Part shown: in pieces, positions 34,802 through 44,027 of the stretch
Layout: each line of letters begins with the position of its first letter
Position numbering within the stretch: position 1 is the first letter of the stretch
NCBI RefSeq assembly: GCF_004348735.1
Contig: NZ_SMKT01000008.1
Span: 35,480-99,479 of the forward strand
Direction of reading: 5' to 3'
From: Actinomadura sp. KC06
GTDB lineage: Bacteria > Actinomycetota > Actinomycetes > Streptosporangiales > Streptosporangiaceae
DNA length: 64,000 bases
Translations under genes and position numbers: made by a program
The notes under the pieces: model-generated
Seen by the model: only the letters and a program-made list of their open reading frames with translations
The model's database searches: none
Told to the model about the DNA's origin: nothing

Positions 34802-36058
34802 TCAGTCGGTGTCCCCGTACGGCAGTTCCGCGACGACCGACCAGCCGGCCTCCCGGCGCGGGCCCGCGTCGAAGCGGCCGTCGAGCATCGTCACGCGCTC
34901 GCGCATCCCGACCAGGCCGTGCCCGCCGCCGTGCGACTCCGCCGGCGTGCTGCGCGGCCCGTCGTCGATGACCGACACCGCGAGCGCCTCCGCGCCGTAC
35001 TTGATCTCGATGTGGACCCGCGCGCCCGGCGCGTACCGGGCCGCGTTGCTCAGCGACTCCTGGACGATCCGGTACGCCGACAGGTCCACGCCGGTGTCCA
35101 GCGGACGCGGCATCCCGACGACGACGCTCGCGACCGACAGCCCGGAGCGGCGGGCCGCCGCGACCAGGTCGTCCAGCCGGTCCAGCCCGGGCTGCGGGGC
35201 CCGCTCGGCGCCCTCGTCGTCGGAGCGCAGCAGCCCCACGACGCGGCGGGTCTCGGTGAGCGCCTCGCGCGCCGCGTCCCGCACCACCCCGAACGTCTGC
35301 TTCGCGGCGTCCGGCAGGTCGGGGATCTTGTAGGGGGCGGCCTCCGCCTGCATCGCGATCACCGACATGTGGTGCGCCACCACGTCGTGCAGCTCGCGGG
35401 CGATGCGGGCGCGCTCCTCCAGCACCGCCTGCCGGGCGAGGTCCTGCCGGTGCTGCTCCTCGCGGCGGCGCAGCTCCTCCACGGCCGAGTGCCGGCCGCC
35501 GACCGCGTCCCCGAACGTCAGCGCGACCGCGAAGATCCCGGCGAGGATCATCCCGAACCAGCCGGGCATCCCGAACGCGACGGCGGGCAGCAGCACCCCG
35601 GCGATCGTGACCGTGCCGACGCCCACGGTGGTCTGCCGGTCGGCGCCGACCCCGGTGAAGAACAGGATGACGATCAGGGCCAGGATCGCGGTGACCGGCC
35701 ACGGCATGAACCCCGTCCCGTGCCGGACGACGACGGTCAGCAGCAGCCCGGCGGCCGCGACCCGCCACGCCGCCAGCGGCCACCGCGCCGCGAAGATCAG
35801 CGGCGTCGCCTGCAGCACGCCGAGCGGCCAGGCGAGCCCCGGCTTCACGTGGTACTCCACGATCGCGATCGCGATCGACCCGGCGGTGAAGCCGATCGTC
35901 ATCGCGAACATGAGCGCGAGGATCGGGACGCGCAGCGAGAGGTTCCCGGGCAGCAGCGTGACGGCCGGGTGGTCGTCGCGGCCGGGCACGACGGCGGCGC
36001 GGACGCCGGCGATCAGCCGGTTCCGGGCCCCCGACGCGGCGTGGTCTGGATGGTTCAT
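34802..36058 (-). CDS. Sensor histidine kinase, HisKA_3 type
   Basis: This 418-residue protein has six or so membrane helices (about 40-190), a coiled segment and a HisKA_3 domain with the phospho-His in ARELHDVVAHHMS. The HATPase has ESLSNAARYAPGA and GHGLVGMRERV. An actinobacterial DesK/LiaS-like architecture without a large extracellular sensor suggests sensing within or near the membrane. ATG at 36058 preferred over an in-frame GTG at 36079 because neither has a good site and the ATG gives the usual short cytoplasmic N-terminus. Confidence 0.9.
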   Translation of the reverse strand: MNHPDHAASGARNRLIAGVRAAVVPGRDDHPAVTLLPGNLSLRVPILALMFAMTIGFTAGSIAIAIVEYHVKPGLAWPLGVLQATPLIFAARWPLAAWRVAAAGLLLTVVVRHGTGFMPWPVTAILALIVILFFTGVGADRQTTVGVGTVTIAGVLLPAVAFGMPGWFGMILAGIFAVALTFGDAVGGRHSAVEELRRREEQHRQDLARQAVLEERARIARELHDVVAHHMSVIAMQAEAAPYKIPDLPDAAKQTFGVVRDAAREALTETRRVVGLLRSDDEGAERAPQPGLDRLDDLVAAARRSGLSVASVVVGMPRPLDTGVDLSAYRIVQESLSNAARYAPGARVHIEIKYGAEALAVSVIDDGPRSTPAESHGGGHGLVGMRERVTMLDGRFDAGPRREAGWSVVAELPYGDTD

Positions 36059-36219
36059 TTGCGTCGAGCCTAGATCCACCGGCGCCGCGACGGCCTGACC
36101 CGGCGGAGGGAGATGCGACCCGCACCCTGGGTATCAGCCCGCTTCCGCCGCAATCGGGCCGGTCACGTCCGGCAGGAAGTGATCTTGCGGTGATCGCCGG
36201 GGCGACGGAGACTGCGGGA

Positions 36220-36852
36220 ATGAGCGACCTCAGCCATCCGATCTTCGCCCGGCTCTATCCGCGCCTCGCCGCCGGCTGCGCCAAGGCGGGCGGCGACGCG
36301 CACCGCGCCGAGCTGCTCGCGGACGCGTCCGGCCGCGTCCTGGAGGTGGGCGCCGGATACGGGGCCAACTTCGCGCACTACCCGCCCGAGGTCACCGAGG
36401 TCGTCGCCGTCGAGCCCGAGCCGCTGCTGCGCGCCAAGGCCGCCCGCGCCGCCGCCGCCGCGCCCGTCCCCGTCACCGTCAGGCCCGGCGTCGCCGAGGA
36501 CCTCGACGCGGACGACGCCTCCTTCGACGTGGCGGTGGCCTCCCTCGTGCTGTGCTCGGTGCGCGACCCCGTCCGCGCGCTCGCCGAGTTGCGGCGCGTC
36601 CTCAGGCCCGGCGGGGAGCTGCGGTACTACGAGCACGTCCGGGGCAGGACGCCGCGGAAGGTGCGGTTCCAGCGCTACGCCGACCTGGTGTGGCCGTTTC
36701 TCGCCGCCGGCTGCCGCCTGACCCGCCCGACGGACGAGTGGATCGCCCGCTCCGGGTTCACCGTCCGGCGGGAGCGGCACTTCGAGTTCCCGGCGTCCGC
36801 CCGCGCCAACCCCGCTTCGCCGCACGTCATCGGGGTCGCCGTCCGCGACTAA
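36220..36852 (+). CDS. SAM-dependent class I methyltransferase
   Basis: This 210-residue protein has SAM motif I VLEVGAGYGANFAHY, the acidic motif VVAVEPEP, post-I SFDVAVASLVLCSV and motif IV RRVLRPGGELRYYEH. It belongs to the UbiE/COQ5-like small-molecule methyltransferases (thiol or lipid methylation); the exact substrate is unknown. ATG at 36220 with GGAG ten bases upstream. It stands alone between the kinase and a sugar transporter. Confidence 0.88.
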   Translation: MSDLSHPIFARLYPRLAAGCAKAGGDAHRAELLADASGRVLEVGAGYGANFAHYPPEVTEVVAVEPEPLLRAKAARAAAAAPVPVTVRPGVAEDLDADDASFDVAVASLVLCSVRDPVRALAELRRVLRPGGELRYYEHVRGRTPRKVRFQRYADLVWPFLAAGCRLTRPTDEWIARSGFTVRRERHFEFPASARANPASPHVIGVAVRD

Positions 36853-36881
36853 GGCCCGCCTGCCGGGGAAGATCAGGCCGC

Positions 36882-38345
36882 ATGACCACACCGGACAGCG
36901 GACCGAGACCCGCGGCGGACCGGCGGCGGGACGCGCCGTCCCACTCCGTCGCCACCGCCGTGCTCCTCGCGGGCGCCGCCGCCCTCGGCGGATTCCTGTT
37001 CGGCTACGACTCCTCCGTCATCAACGGGACCGTCGACGCGCTCAAGGAGACCTTCGGCCTGAGCGGCTTCGCCGTCGGTTTCGTCGTGTCGGCCGCGCTG
37101 CTCGGCTGCGCCGCGGGCGCCTGGTTCGCCGGGCCGCTCAGCGACCGGATCGGCCGGGTGCGGGTGATGCACGTCGCCGCCCTGCTGTTCGTGATCAGCT
37201 CGCTCGGCTCGGCGCTCGCGTTCAACCCGGTCGACCTGACGTTCTGGCGGCTGGTCGGCGGGGTCGCCATCGGCGCCGCGTCCGTCATCGCGCCCGCCTA
37301 CATCGCCGAGATCGCGCCCGCCGAGCTGCGCGGACGGCTCGGCTCGCTCCAGCAGATGGCGATCGTCCTCGGCATCTTCGCGGCGCTCGTCGTCGACTAC
37401 GTCATCGCCCAGGTGTCCGACGGCGGCGCGACCGGGACGTTCCCCTGGGGCGGCGGCGCATGGCGGTGGATGTTCGCCAGCGCGGTCGTCCCGGCCGTGC
37501 TCTGGGGGATCATCGCCACGGCGATCCCCGAGTCGCCCCGGTACCTGGTGAAGAAGCACGAGACGGCCCGCGCCCGGCAGGTCCTCGCCCGCGTGATGGG
37601 CCACGGCGACGTGGACGCCAAGATCGGCGACATCGAGCGGTCGATCGCCAGCGACCGGCCCGTCCGGCTGGGCGACCTGCGCGGCCCCCGGCTCGGGCTG
37701 CTGCCGATCGTCTGGGTCGGCGTCCTGCTGTCGGTGTTCCAGCAGTTCGTCGGCATCAACGTGATCTTCTACTACTCGTCCTCGCTGTGGCAGGCGGTCG
37801 GGTTCTCCGAGGACGACGCGATGCTCACCTCGGTGATCAACTCGCTGGTCAACGTCCTGTTCACGCTGGTCGCGATCGCGCTGGTCGACCGGGTCGGGCG
37901 GCGGCCGCTGCTGCTCGGCGGCGCCGCCGGGATGGCGGTCTCCCTCGGCCTGCTGACGGTCTGCTTCGCCACCGCCCCCGTCGTGGACGGCGAGCCGCGC
38001 CTCGGCGACCTCGCCGGGCCGGTCGCGCTGGTCGCCGCCAACGTCTTCGTCGCCTCGTTCGCCGCGACGTGGGGCCCGGTGGTCTGGGTGATGCTCGGGG
38101 AGATGTTCAACAACTTCATCCGGGCGTCCGCCCTCGCCGTCGCCGCGGCGGCGCAGTGGCTCGCCAACTGGGTGATCACCACGACGTTCCCCGGCATCTC
38201 CGGGTTCTCGCTGGGGCTGGCGTACGGGATCTACACGGCGGCCTCCGTCCTGGCGTTCGTGTTCGTGATCCGCGCCGTCCCCGAGACCAAGGGGCGCGAG
38301 CTGGAGGACATGGACAAGCTCGCCGCCCCCGGAGCCCGCTCCTGA
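36882..38345 (+). CDS. Sugar porter-family MFS transporter
   Basis: This 487-residue protein has 12 helices and the full sugar-porter signatures: [64 protein letters not shown] and PETKGREL. It imports a hexose or polyol by proton symport. ATG start; no clear ribosome-binding site beyond GGGGAAG. It has no neighbouring sugar-metabolism genes and ends 50 bases before the thrS leader ORF. Confidence 0.93.
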   Translation: MTTPDSGPRPAADRRRDAPSHSVATAVLLAGAAALGGFLFGYDSSVINGTVDALKETFGLSGFAVGFVVSAALLGCAAGAWFAGPLSDRIGRVRVMHVAALLFVISSLGSALAFNPVDLTFWRLVGGVAIGAASVIAPAYIAEIAPAELRGRLGSLQQMAIVLGIFAALVVDYVIAQVSDGGATGTFPWGGGAWRWMFASAVVPAVLWGIIATAIPESPRYLVKKHETARARQVLARVMGHGDVDAKIGDIERSIASDRPVRLGDLRGPRLGLLPIVWVGVLLSVFQQFVGINVIFYYSSSLWQAVGFSEDDAMLTSVINSLVNVLFTLVAIALVDRVGRRPLLLGGAAGMAVSLGLLTVCFATAPVVDGEPRLGDLAGPVALVAANVFVASFAATWGPVVWVMLGEMFNNFIRASALAVAAAAQWLANWVITTTFPGISGFSLGLAYGIYTAASVLAFVFVIRAVPETKGRELEDMDKLAAPGARS

Positions 38346-38383
38346 GCGCTTTTTACCGCCGTGCGCCGGTTCGTCCCATCGGC

Positions 38384-38389
38384 TACGCT
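38384..38389 (+). promoter_or_regulatory. -10 element of the thrS leader
   Basis: TACGCT fits the actinobacterial TAnnnT pattern and ends six bases before the leader ORF ATG. The transcript would start at or beside that ATG, making the leader peptide leaderless, as in known actinobacterial attenuators. No good -35 is seen. Confidence 0.5.
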
Positions 38390-38395
38390 GGACGC

Positions 38396-38458
38396 ATGCC
38401 GCACGTGTTCGAGACGACCGCGCCGGGTCACTCCCGGCGCGACGGCGGCATGTCCTGA
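38396..38458 (+). CDS. Putative thrS leader peptide (20 aa, tandem Thr codons)
   Basis: [20 protein letters not shown]. Two Thr codons (ACG ACC, 38414-38419) lie immediately before the 5' arm of a 9-bp hairpin. The ORF follows a -10 element without any 5' leader and precedes a strong hairpin and the threonyl-tRNA synthetase gene. This is the layout of ribosome-mediated attenuation: slow decoding of Thr codons when charged tRNA-Thr is scarce would change RNA folding. Codon number is low (two), so control may be modest. No experimental support is known to me. Confidence 0.55.
   Translation: MPHVFETTAPGHSRRDGGMS
38419..38441 (+). promoter_or_regulatory. Leader hairpin 1 (pause/anti-antiterminator)
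   Basis: CGCGCCGGG and CCCGGCGCG arms (9 bp) around TCACT. The 3' arm region CTCCCGG (38431-38437) can instead pair with CCGGGAG (38477-38483) in the 5' arm of the downstream hairpin, so the two structures are mutually exclusive. Confidence 0.55.
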
Positions 38459-38471
38459 CATTGCACGCGGT

Positions 38472-38497
38472 GGGCCCCGGGAGCGATCCCGGGGCCC
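38472..38497 (+). terminator. Attenuator-like hairpin upstream of thrS
   Basis: A perfect 11-bp stem, GGGCCCCGGGA / TCCCGGGGCCC, is capped by a GCGA (GNRA-type) tetraloop and followed by the pyrimidine stretch TCTCGCTTTCC. It lies 14 bases after the leader ORF stop and 150 before the thrS start. Actinobacterial terminators often lack long T-runs, so termination here is plausible. Confidence 0.6.
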
Positions 38498-38646
38498 TCT
38501 CGCTTTCCAAGGCCGCCGACCGGGATCGCCGCGGGCCCTCCATGATCAGAGGAGCACCAGAGATGGAGGCGGATGCGTCCGGGGCCCACCCCGAGTCGAT
38601 ACCATCGGAACCCGCTGATCCCGGCCCATCACCACGAGGAGAATCC

Positions 38647-40623
38647 GTGTCCGAGCTGCGCATCACCGTCGACGGCGGCGAGCGGGCGGTGCCGGTGGGC
38701 GCCACCGCGGGCCAGGCGCTGGACGCCGACGGCCGCACCGTGATCGCGGCCCGGGTCAACGGCGAGCTGCGCGACCTCGCGGCCGGGCTGAGCGCCGGCG
38801 ACGCGGTCGAGCCCGTCGAGATCGGCTCCGCCGACGGACGGGCGATCATGCGGCACTCCGCCGCGCACGTCATGGCGCAGGCCGTCCAGGAGCTGTTCCC
38901 CGAGGCGAAGCTCGGCATCGGCCCGCCCGTCGAGAACGGCTTCTACTACGACTTCGACGTCGCCGAGCCGTTCACCCCCGACGACCTCAAGCGCATCGAG
39001 AAGCGGATGCGCGAGATCGTCAAGCAGGGGCAGCGCTTCTCCCGCCGTCCCGTCTCCGACGACGACGCCCGCGCCGAGCTGGCCGAAGAGCCCTACAAGC
39101 TGGAGCTCATCGGCCTCAAGGGCTCAGGTGGCGCCGAAGAGGCGGCCGAGGGTGCCAGCGTCGAGGTCGGCGGCGGCGAGCTGACCATCTACGACAACCT
39201 CGACGCCAAGTCCGGCGAGCTGCGCTGGAAGGACCTGTGCCGCGGCCCGCATCTGCCGTCCACCCGCGTCATCCCCGCGTTCAAGCTGATGCGGACCGGC
39301 GGCGCGTACTGGCGAGGCAGCGAGAAGAACCCGCAGCTCCAGCGGATCTACGGCACCGCGTGGGAGTCCAGGGAGAAGCAGGACGAGTACCTGAAGTTCC
39401 TGGAGGAGGCCGAGAAGCGCGACCACCGCAGGCTCGGCGCCGAGCTCGACCTGTTCTCGTTCCCGTCCGAGATCGGCAGCGGCCTCGCCGTCTTCCACCC
39501 GAAGGGCGGCGTCGTCCGCCGCGTGATGGAGGACTACTCGCGCAGGCGGCACGAGGAGAGCGGCTACGAGTTCGTCAACACCCCGCACATCACCAAGGGC
39601 GACTTGTTCGACACCTCCGGCCACCTAGGCTGGTACAAGGACGACATGTTCCCGCCCATGGAGGTCGACGGCGGCGACTACTACCTCAAGCCGATGAACT
39701 GCCCGATGCACAACCTGATCTTCAGGGCGCGCGGGCGGTCCTACCGGGAGCTGCCGCTGCGGCTGTTCGAGTTCGGGTCGGTGTACCGGTTCGAGAAGTC
39801 CGGCGTCGTCCACGGCCTCACCCGCGTCCGCGGCATGACCCAGGACGACGCGCACATCTACTGCACCCGCGGGCAGATGGTCGACGAGATCAAGAAGCTG
39901 CTCACCTTCGTGCTCGACCTCCTCCGCGACTACGGGCTGAACGAGTTCTACCTGGAGCTGTCCACCAAGGACGACTCCGAGAAGTTCATCGGCTCCGACG
40001 ACGAATGGGCGGAGGCCACCGCCGCGCTGCGCGAGTCGGCCGAGGAGTCGGGCCTCGACCTTGTCGACGACCCGGGCGGCGCCGCGTTCTACGGCCCGAA
40101 GATCTCCGTCCAGGCCAAGGACGCCATCGGCCGCACCTGGCAGCTGTCCACCATCCAGGTCGACTTCAACCAGCCCAAGCGGTTCGGCCTGGAGTACCAG
40201 GCGGCGGACGGCACCCGGCAGCAGCCCGTCATGATCCACCGGGCGCTGTTCGGGTCGATCGAGCGGTTCTTCGGCGTGCTGCTGGAGCATTACGCGGGCG
40301 CGATGCCGCCTTGGCTGGCACCGGTGCAGGCGGTCGGCATCCCGATCGGCGAGGCCCACGTCCCGCACCTGGAGAAGGCCGCCGCCGCGCTGCGCGAGCG
40401 CGGGATCCGGGTCGAGGTGGACGCCTCGTCCGACCGGATGCAGAAGAAGATCCGCAACGCGCAGAAGCAGAAGATCCCGTACATGCTGCTGGCGGGCGAC
40501 GACGACGTGGCCAAGGACGCCGTGTCGTTCCGGTACCGCAACGGCGAGCAGAAGAACGGGGTCCCGATCGCCGAGGCGGCCGACGAGATCGCCAAGGCGG
40601 TCGAGGCCCGCGTGCAGATCTGA
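38647..40623 (+). CDS. thrS: Threonyl-tRNA synthetase
   Basis: This 658-residue enzyme has an N-terminal TGS domain (about 1-62), an editing/SAD domain (about 65-225), a class II catalytic core (about 245-530; MNCPMHN with the zinc Cys, [13 protein letters not shown], motif 3 [18 protein letters not shown]) and an anticodon-binding domain (about 540-658). It charges tRNA-Thr and clears Ser-tRNA-Thr. GTG at 38647, after CGAGGAG, gives the normal TGS start; the frame is open further upstream through the leader, but this part shows no protein-like sequence. It begins the core block shared with mycobacteria. Confidence 0.96.
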   Translation: MSELRITVDGGERAVPVGATAGQALDADGRTVIAARVNGELRDLAAGLSAGDAVEPVEIGSADGRAIMRHSAAHVMAQAVQELFPEAKLGIGPPVENGFYYDFDVAEPFTPDDLKRIEKRMREIVKQGQRFSRRPVSDDDARAELAEEPYKLELIGLKGSGGAEEAAEGASVEVGGGELTIYDNLDAKSGELRWKDLCRGPHLPSTRVIPAFKLMRTGGAYWRGSEKNPQLQRIYGTAWESREKQDEYLKFLEEAEKRDHRRLGAELDLFSFPSEIGSGLAVFHPKGGVVRRVMEDYSRRRHEESGYEFVNTPHITKGDLFDTSGHLGWYKDDMFPPMEVDGGDYYLKPMNCPMHNLIFRARGRSYRELPLRLFEFGSVYRFEKSGVVHGLTRVRGMTQDDAHIYCTRGQMVDEIKKLLTFVLDLLRDYGLNEFYLELSTKDDSEKFIGSDDEWAEATAALRESAEESGLDLVDDPGGAAFYGPKISVQAKDAIGRTWQLSTIQVDFNQPKRFGLEYQAADGTRQQPVMIHRALFGSIERFFGVLLEHYAGAMPPWLAPVQAVGIPIGEAHVPHLEKAAAALRERGIRVEVDASSDRMQKKIRNAQKQKIPYMLLAGDDDVAKDAVSFRYRNGEQKNGVPIAEAADEIAKAVEARVQI

Positions 40624-40644
40624 CGGGCGGCTGGAGGGCCCGGT

Positions 40645-41325
40645 TTGAGCAGACGGCGGATGAAGGTCGGGCGCCCGGGGCGGTGGCCCCGGTCGACGCG
40701 GTCGCCCCGGTCGGCGCGGCGGCGGCCGTGGTCTGCGCGGCGGGCCCGGCGGGTCCGGCGGCCCCGGTCACCCTGGGTCCGGATCGGCGGCTACGGCGGT
40801 GCCGCGCTGCTGGCCGCCGCCGCCGTCGTGGTGCTCCTCATGCCGCTGATGGACGACGGGCGGGACGCCGGGGCCGCGGGCGCCCAGGGCCCGGCGAACC
40901 CGTCCGCCGCGCCGACCGGCGGGCAGCCCGGCGGCGCCGGCCTTCCCGCGTCCCCGACGCGGCCCGCGCCGCAGGAGAACCGCAGGGGAGAGCCCTACCC
41001 CGGCGGGCAGGGCGGCGGGCCCGAGATCCCCGAGCAGAACGGCCCGGCCCAGCTGTCGTGGTGCCCGCGGGGGACGGCGTACTACCGTGCCGTCCGCGAC
41101 GGGGTCGACGTCGTGATCACCGTCTCCTCCAGCGGGGCGATCCGGGCCGAGATGTCCCTGGACGGAGGGCGGCAACCGGCGTCGCAGCAGACCACCGTCA
41201 AGGGCGGCGGGCCGCACACGTTCCATTTCACGGGCGTCCCGCCGCAGCTCGTCCAGCGCGTCAAGGTCACCACGGTGTCGGTCGGCGTCGCCATGCAGAC
41301 GTGCTACGCCCGCGTCGCGGCCTGA
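40645..41325 (+). CDS. Membrane-anchored protein of unknown function
   Basis: This 226-residue protein has a very basic N-terminus (about 1-45, many Arg), one membrane helix (about 50-68, AALLAAAAVVVLLMPLM), a Pro/Gly-rich linker (about 75-135) and a small extracellular domain with two cysteines (LSWCPRG and MQTCYAR) that may pair. TTG start seven bases after GGAGGG; an internal ATG lies five codons later. It follows thrS by 21 bases. Its 3' end overlaps the convergent Asp23 gene by 22 bases. Family not recognised. Confidence 0.6.
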   Translation: MSRRRMKVGRPGRWPRSTRSPRSARRRPWSARRARRVRRPRSPWVRIGGYGGAALLAAAAVVVLLMPLMDDGRDAGAAGAQGPANPSAAPTGGQPGGAGLPASPTRPAPQENRRGEPYPGGQGGGPEIPEQNGPAQLSWCPRGTAYYRAVRDGVDVVITVSSSGAIRAEMSLDGGRQPASQQTTVKGGGPHTFHFTGVPPQLVQRVKVTTVSVGVAMQTCYARVAA

Positions 41326-41918
41326 TCGCCGGGCAGGCGGACGTCCTCCACCGACACGTTCACCGCGGCGATCCGCATCCCGAGCATCATGCCCGCGACC
41401 CGCGCCACGTTCGCCTTCACCAGCCTCGCCACGTCCTTGATGACGGTGCCGTACTCGACGGCGATCGCGACGTCGAGGGCGACCTCGTCCGCGTGCTCGT
41501 CCAGGTCGACGCGCACGCCCGCCCGCGCCCGCGCCGCGTCCCGGCCCTGAGCGTCCGGGCCCTGGGCGTCCGGGCCCTGCGCGTCGGGGCCTTGCGCGCC
41601 GGGACCCGGAGCGCCGGGACGCGGGACGAGGGCGGCGACCCCGCCGACCTCCAGCGCGGCCAGCGCGGCGATCTTCCCTATGACGCCGTTCTCGATCGTG
41701 ATGCGGCCGTCCACCGCGGTGGTGATGTCGCCGGGCGTGCCCTGCAGCGTCATCGGCAGCGCGTTCGCGCCCGAGGTCAGCGCGGACGGCGCGGACAGGG
41801 GCGGTCTCGACGGCGGCACCGGCCCCCGGCGCGCGGCGGGCCCGGGGAAGAACGTCCCGGCACCGGGCTCCGGCCTCGGCTCGCCACTTCCGGTGAAGCC
41901 CTTGTCGAGCCCGGTCAT
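41304..41918 (-). CDS. Asp23/Gls24-family envelope stress protein
   Basis: This 204-residue protein has a core from about 70 to 195 of the Asp23/Gls24 (DUF322) type: GRITIENGVIGKIAALAALEV, then VRVDLDEHADEVALDVAIAV and VNVSVEDVRLP. The N-terminal 55 residues are disordered. A 15-bp tandem repeat (41543-41617) inserts GPDAQ-type pentapeptides into the middle of the domain, between two beta-strands. Asp23 proteins of actinobacteria associate with membrane-bound partners and envelope stress. ATG with GGGAG just upstream. Confidence 0.82.
   Translation of the reverse strand: MTGLDKGFTGSGEPRPEPGAGTFFPGPAARRGPVPPSRPPLSAPSALTSGANALPMTLQGTPGDITTAVDGRITIENGVIGKIAALAALEVGGVAALVPRPGAPGPGAQGPDAQGPDAQGPDAQGRDAARARAGVRVDLDEHADEVALDVAIAVEYGTVIKDVARLVKANVARVAGMMLGMRIAAVNVSVEDVRLPGDQAATRA
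41543..41617 (-). repeat. 15-bp tandem repeat within the Asp23 gene (5 units)
   Basis: Five degenerate units of the type GGCCCTGNGCGTCCG encode (read on the minus strand) PGAQG/PDAQG-like pentapeptides. Units 1-3 are nearly identical; 4 and 5 have diverged. Because each unit is 15 bp, changes in copy number keep the frame. Confidence 0.8.
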
Positions 41919-42097
41919 GATCGCTCCCTGGGGGTCGGTGGAATGACCATGGTGGCGGAGGGACCCGCGGGACGTCACGCACGGGTGTGATCGCGGGCGC
42001 GTCCCGCACGCGTGCCCGGCGGGGATCCCGGCTACAGCATCCCGGGCATCTCTCTCTATGCTGCTGGTCAGGCCGTGAACAAAAGGAGACCGCCGCC

Positions 42098-42667
42098 TTG
42101 AGCGCAGAGAACGAGCCTGGGCCCCGCTTCGAGCAGGAGCGGGGCGGCGCGGGCGAGCCCGACCGATTCCAGCGGCTGTGGACCCCGCACCGGATGGCCT
42201 ACATCAAGGGCGAGAACAAGCCGACGGGCGCGGGCTCGGACGACGGCTGCCCGTTCTGCGAGATCCCGAAGATGCCCGACGAGGACGGCCTCGTCGTCGC
42301 CCGCGGCGCGTCGGTGTACACGGTGCTGAACCTCTACCCGTACAACTCCGGGCACCTCATGGTCGTCCCGTACCGGCACGTCGCCGACTACGCCGACCTC
42401 GACGAGGCGGAGTACACGGAGCTGGCGGTGTTCACGCGGCACTCGCTGACCGCGCTGCGCAAGGCCAGCGGCGCGCAGGGCTTCAACGTCGGGATGAACC
42501 TGGGACTGGTCGCGGGCGCGGGGATCGCGGCGCACCTGCACCAGCACGTCGTCCCGCGCTGGGGCGGCGACACCAACTTCATGCCGGTCGTCGGGCACAC
42601 CAAGGTGCTGCCGCAGCTGCTGCGCGACACCCGGCAGATGCTCGCCGACGCCTGGCCCGCGTCATGA
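42098..42667 (+). CDS. HIT-family hydrolase/AP4A phosphorylase
   Basis: This 189-residue protein has the histidine triad HLHQHVVPRW near the C-terminus (about 150) and upstream GCPFCEIP (zinc-type Cys pair) and PYNSGHLMVVPYRH. It is the orthologue by position and sequence of the mycobacterial HIT protein located between thrS and pgsA1, which phosphorolyses diadenosine tetraphosphate. TTG start with AAAGGAG ten bases upstream. It is coupled by ATGA to the DCC gene, which is an insertion relative to mycobacteria. Confidence 0.9.
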   Translation: MSAENEPGPRFEQERGGAGEPDRFQRLWTPHRMAYIKGENKPTGAGSDDGCPFCEIPKMPDEDGLVVARGASVYTVLNLYPYNSGHLMVVPYRHVADYADLDEAEYTELAVFTRHSLTALRKASGAQGFNVGMNLGLVAGAGIAAHLHQHVVPRWGGDTNFMPVVGHTKVLPQLLRDTRQMLADAWPAS

Positions 42668-43095
42668 GCCCCCTGAAGCGGCGTGATCAGCCGGTCCTGG
42701 TGTACGACGGCGACTGCGGTTTCTGCACGACGTCGGCGCGGTTCCTGGAGCGGTACGTGCCCGTCCGGGCGGAGGTCGTCCCGTTCCAGTTCGCCGACCT
42801 GGACGATCTCGGCACGACGGTCGAGCGCGCCGAGCACGAGGTGCTGTGGGTCGACCGGCTGGGCCGGGTCAGCGGCGGCGCGGACGCGGTCGGACGGCTG
42901 CTGACCGAGGCCGGCGGCGCCTGGCGGGCGCTCGGCGTGGCCATCCGGATCGCGCCGGTGAGCTGGGCCGCGCAGGCCGCCTACCGGCTCGTCGCGATCA
43001 ACCGGCACCGCATGCCGGGCGGGACGGCGGCGTGCAGGCTCCCGGCGGCGCAGCGTCCAGGCGGCGCCCGTCAGGAGGGCAGCGGCTCGCGCTGA
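42664..43095 (+). CDS. DCC-family (DUF393) thiol-disulfide protein
   Basis: This 143-residue protein has YDGDCGFCTTSARFLE near the start, the DCC signature with a CxxC-like motif. The thioredoxin-like fold is typical of DUF393. DUF393 domains are found next to, or fused with, HTTM (vitamin-K-carboxylase-like) membrane proteins; such a gene converges immediately downstream (25-base overlap). The ATGA overlap with the HIT gene suggests cotranscription with thrS-HIT. Activity unproven. Confidence 0.85.
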   Translation: MSPLKRRDQPVLVYDGDCGFCTTSARFLERYVPVRAEVVPFQFADLDDLGTTVERAEHEVLWVDRLGRVSGGADAVGRLLTEAGGAWRALGVAIRIAPVSWAAQAAYRLVAINRHRMPGGTAACRLPAAQRPGGARQEGSGSR

Positions 43096-44027
43096 CCGGA
43101 CGCGGGCGCCTCGTCCGCCGCCGTCCGGCCGCGCAGCCGCTCGGGCAGCAGTCCCGTGAGCCGCTCCAGCGGGAGGAACGCCGCCAGCCAGATGGCGTGC
43201 GGCAGGAAGTGGATCGTCATCAGCGCGTAGGTGACGACGTGGAAGCCCGCGAAGAACAGCACCATCAGGTACAGCGGGCGCCCGCGCAGGAACAGGATCA
43301 CGGGGGAGACCGCCTCCGCCACGAACATGATCCACTGGCTGGCCTTGAGGACCGGCGAGTAGTCGATGAGGCTGCGCCCGAACGGCGTCCCGCGCCGGCT
43401 CAGCGCCCACTGGACGGTGTTGCCGTTCGGCCACGCGGGGAACCCGCCGATGCGCACCTTCGCCCACGCGGACAGGAAGTACGCCGCGACGACGCCGATC
43501 TGGATGCAGCGCACCGACCACGCCGACGCCTCGCAGCCCTGCGTGTCGCCGATCCTCGCGCGTCCGACGCTCGGCAGGGCGAACAGCGCCACGACGAGCG
43601 CCAGATGGTCGTGGTCGACCTTCCCGTACGACATGCTGATCGTGACCCACCACAGGTAACCGCACGCGGCGACGTACCCGGTCGCCCTCGGCAGGACCCG
43701 TCCGGTCGCCGCGACCAGCCCGGCCGCGATCGTCACCACCAGCAGCGTGTACATGGACCACAACGTGGGCGCGGGGATGTGCAGCAGCCGCCCGAGCAGG
43801 ACGGGCTGGTACAGGTCGGCGGGCAGCCGCGCGTGCGCCAGGGAACTGCCGGTCAGCAGCAGCATGTCGAACGGCAGGAACGCGTAGCCGAGGATCCGCA
43901 GCCAGGCGACGCGGGCGCGCGGGGCGGGCCCGAACCACCAGCGGTCCCAGGCGGTGCGGGCGGTGGAGTCCCCGGACGCGCCGGCCTCGACGGGACGGGG
44001 CGCCTCCGGTGTCGCCGCGGCCGTCAT
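43071..44027 (-). CDS. HTTM-domain membrane protein (VKG-carboxylase-like)
   Basis: This 318-residue integral membrane protein has about seven or eight helices; it belongs to the HTTM superfamily (RWWFGPAPRARVAWLRI start, HDHLALVVALFALP and WAKVRIGGFPAW). HTTM proteins are related to vitamin-K-dependent gamma-carboxylase and often pair with DCC proteins; bacterial members are thought to modify lipids or proteins. Coupled by ATGA to the upstream 152-residue protein and converging with the DCC gene. Confidence 0.85.
   Translation of the reverse strand: MTAAATPEAPRPVEAGASGDSTARTAWDRWWFGPAPRARVAWLRILGYAFLPFDMLLLTGSSLAHARLPADLYQPVLLGRLLHIPAPTLWSMYTLLVVTIAAGLVAATGRVLPRATGYVAACGYLWWVTISMSYGKVDHDHLALVVALFALPSVGRARIGDTQGCEASAWSVRCIQIGVVAAYFLSAWAKVRIGGFPAWPNGNTVQWALSRRGTPFGRSLIDYSPVLKASQWIMFVAEAVSPVILFLRGRPLYLMVLFFAGFHVVTYALMTIHFLPHAIWLAAFLPLERLTGLLPERLRGRTAADEAPASGQREPLPS

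Noticed and set aside
38461..38646. N-terminal extension of ThrS from 38461
   Set aside because: The frame is open, but the extension spans the attenuator hairpin and has no ThrRS similarity; GTG at 38647 has a good ribosome-binding site and starts the TGS domain correctly.
38346..38646. T-box riboswitch upstream of thrS
   Set aside because: No T-box consensus sequence or specifier loop structure was seen; the Thr-codon leader ORF explains the region better.
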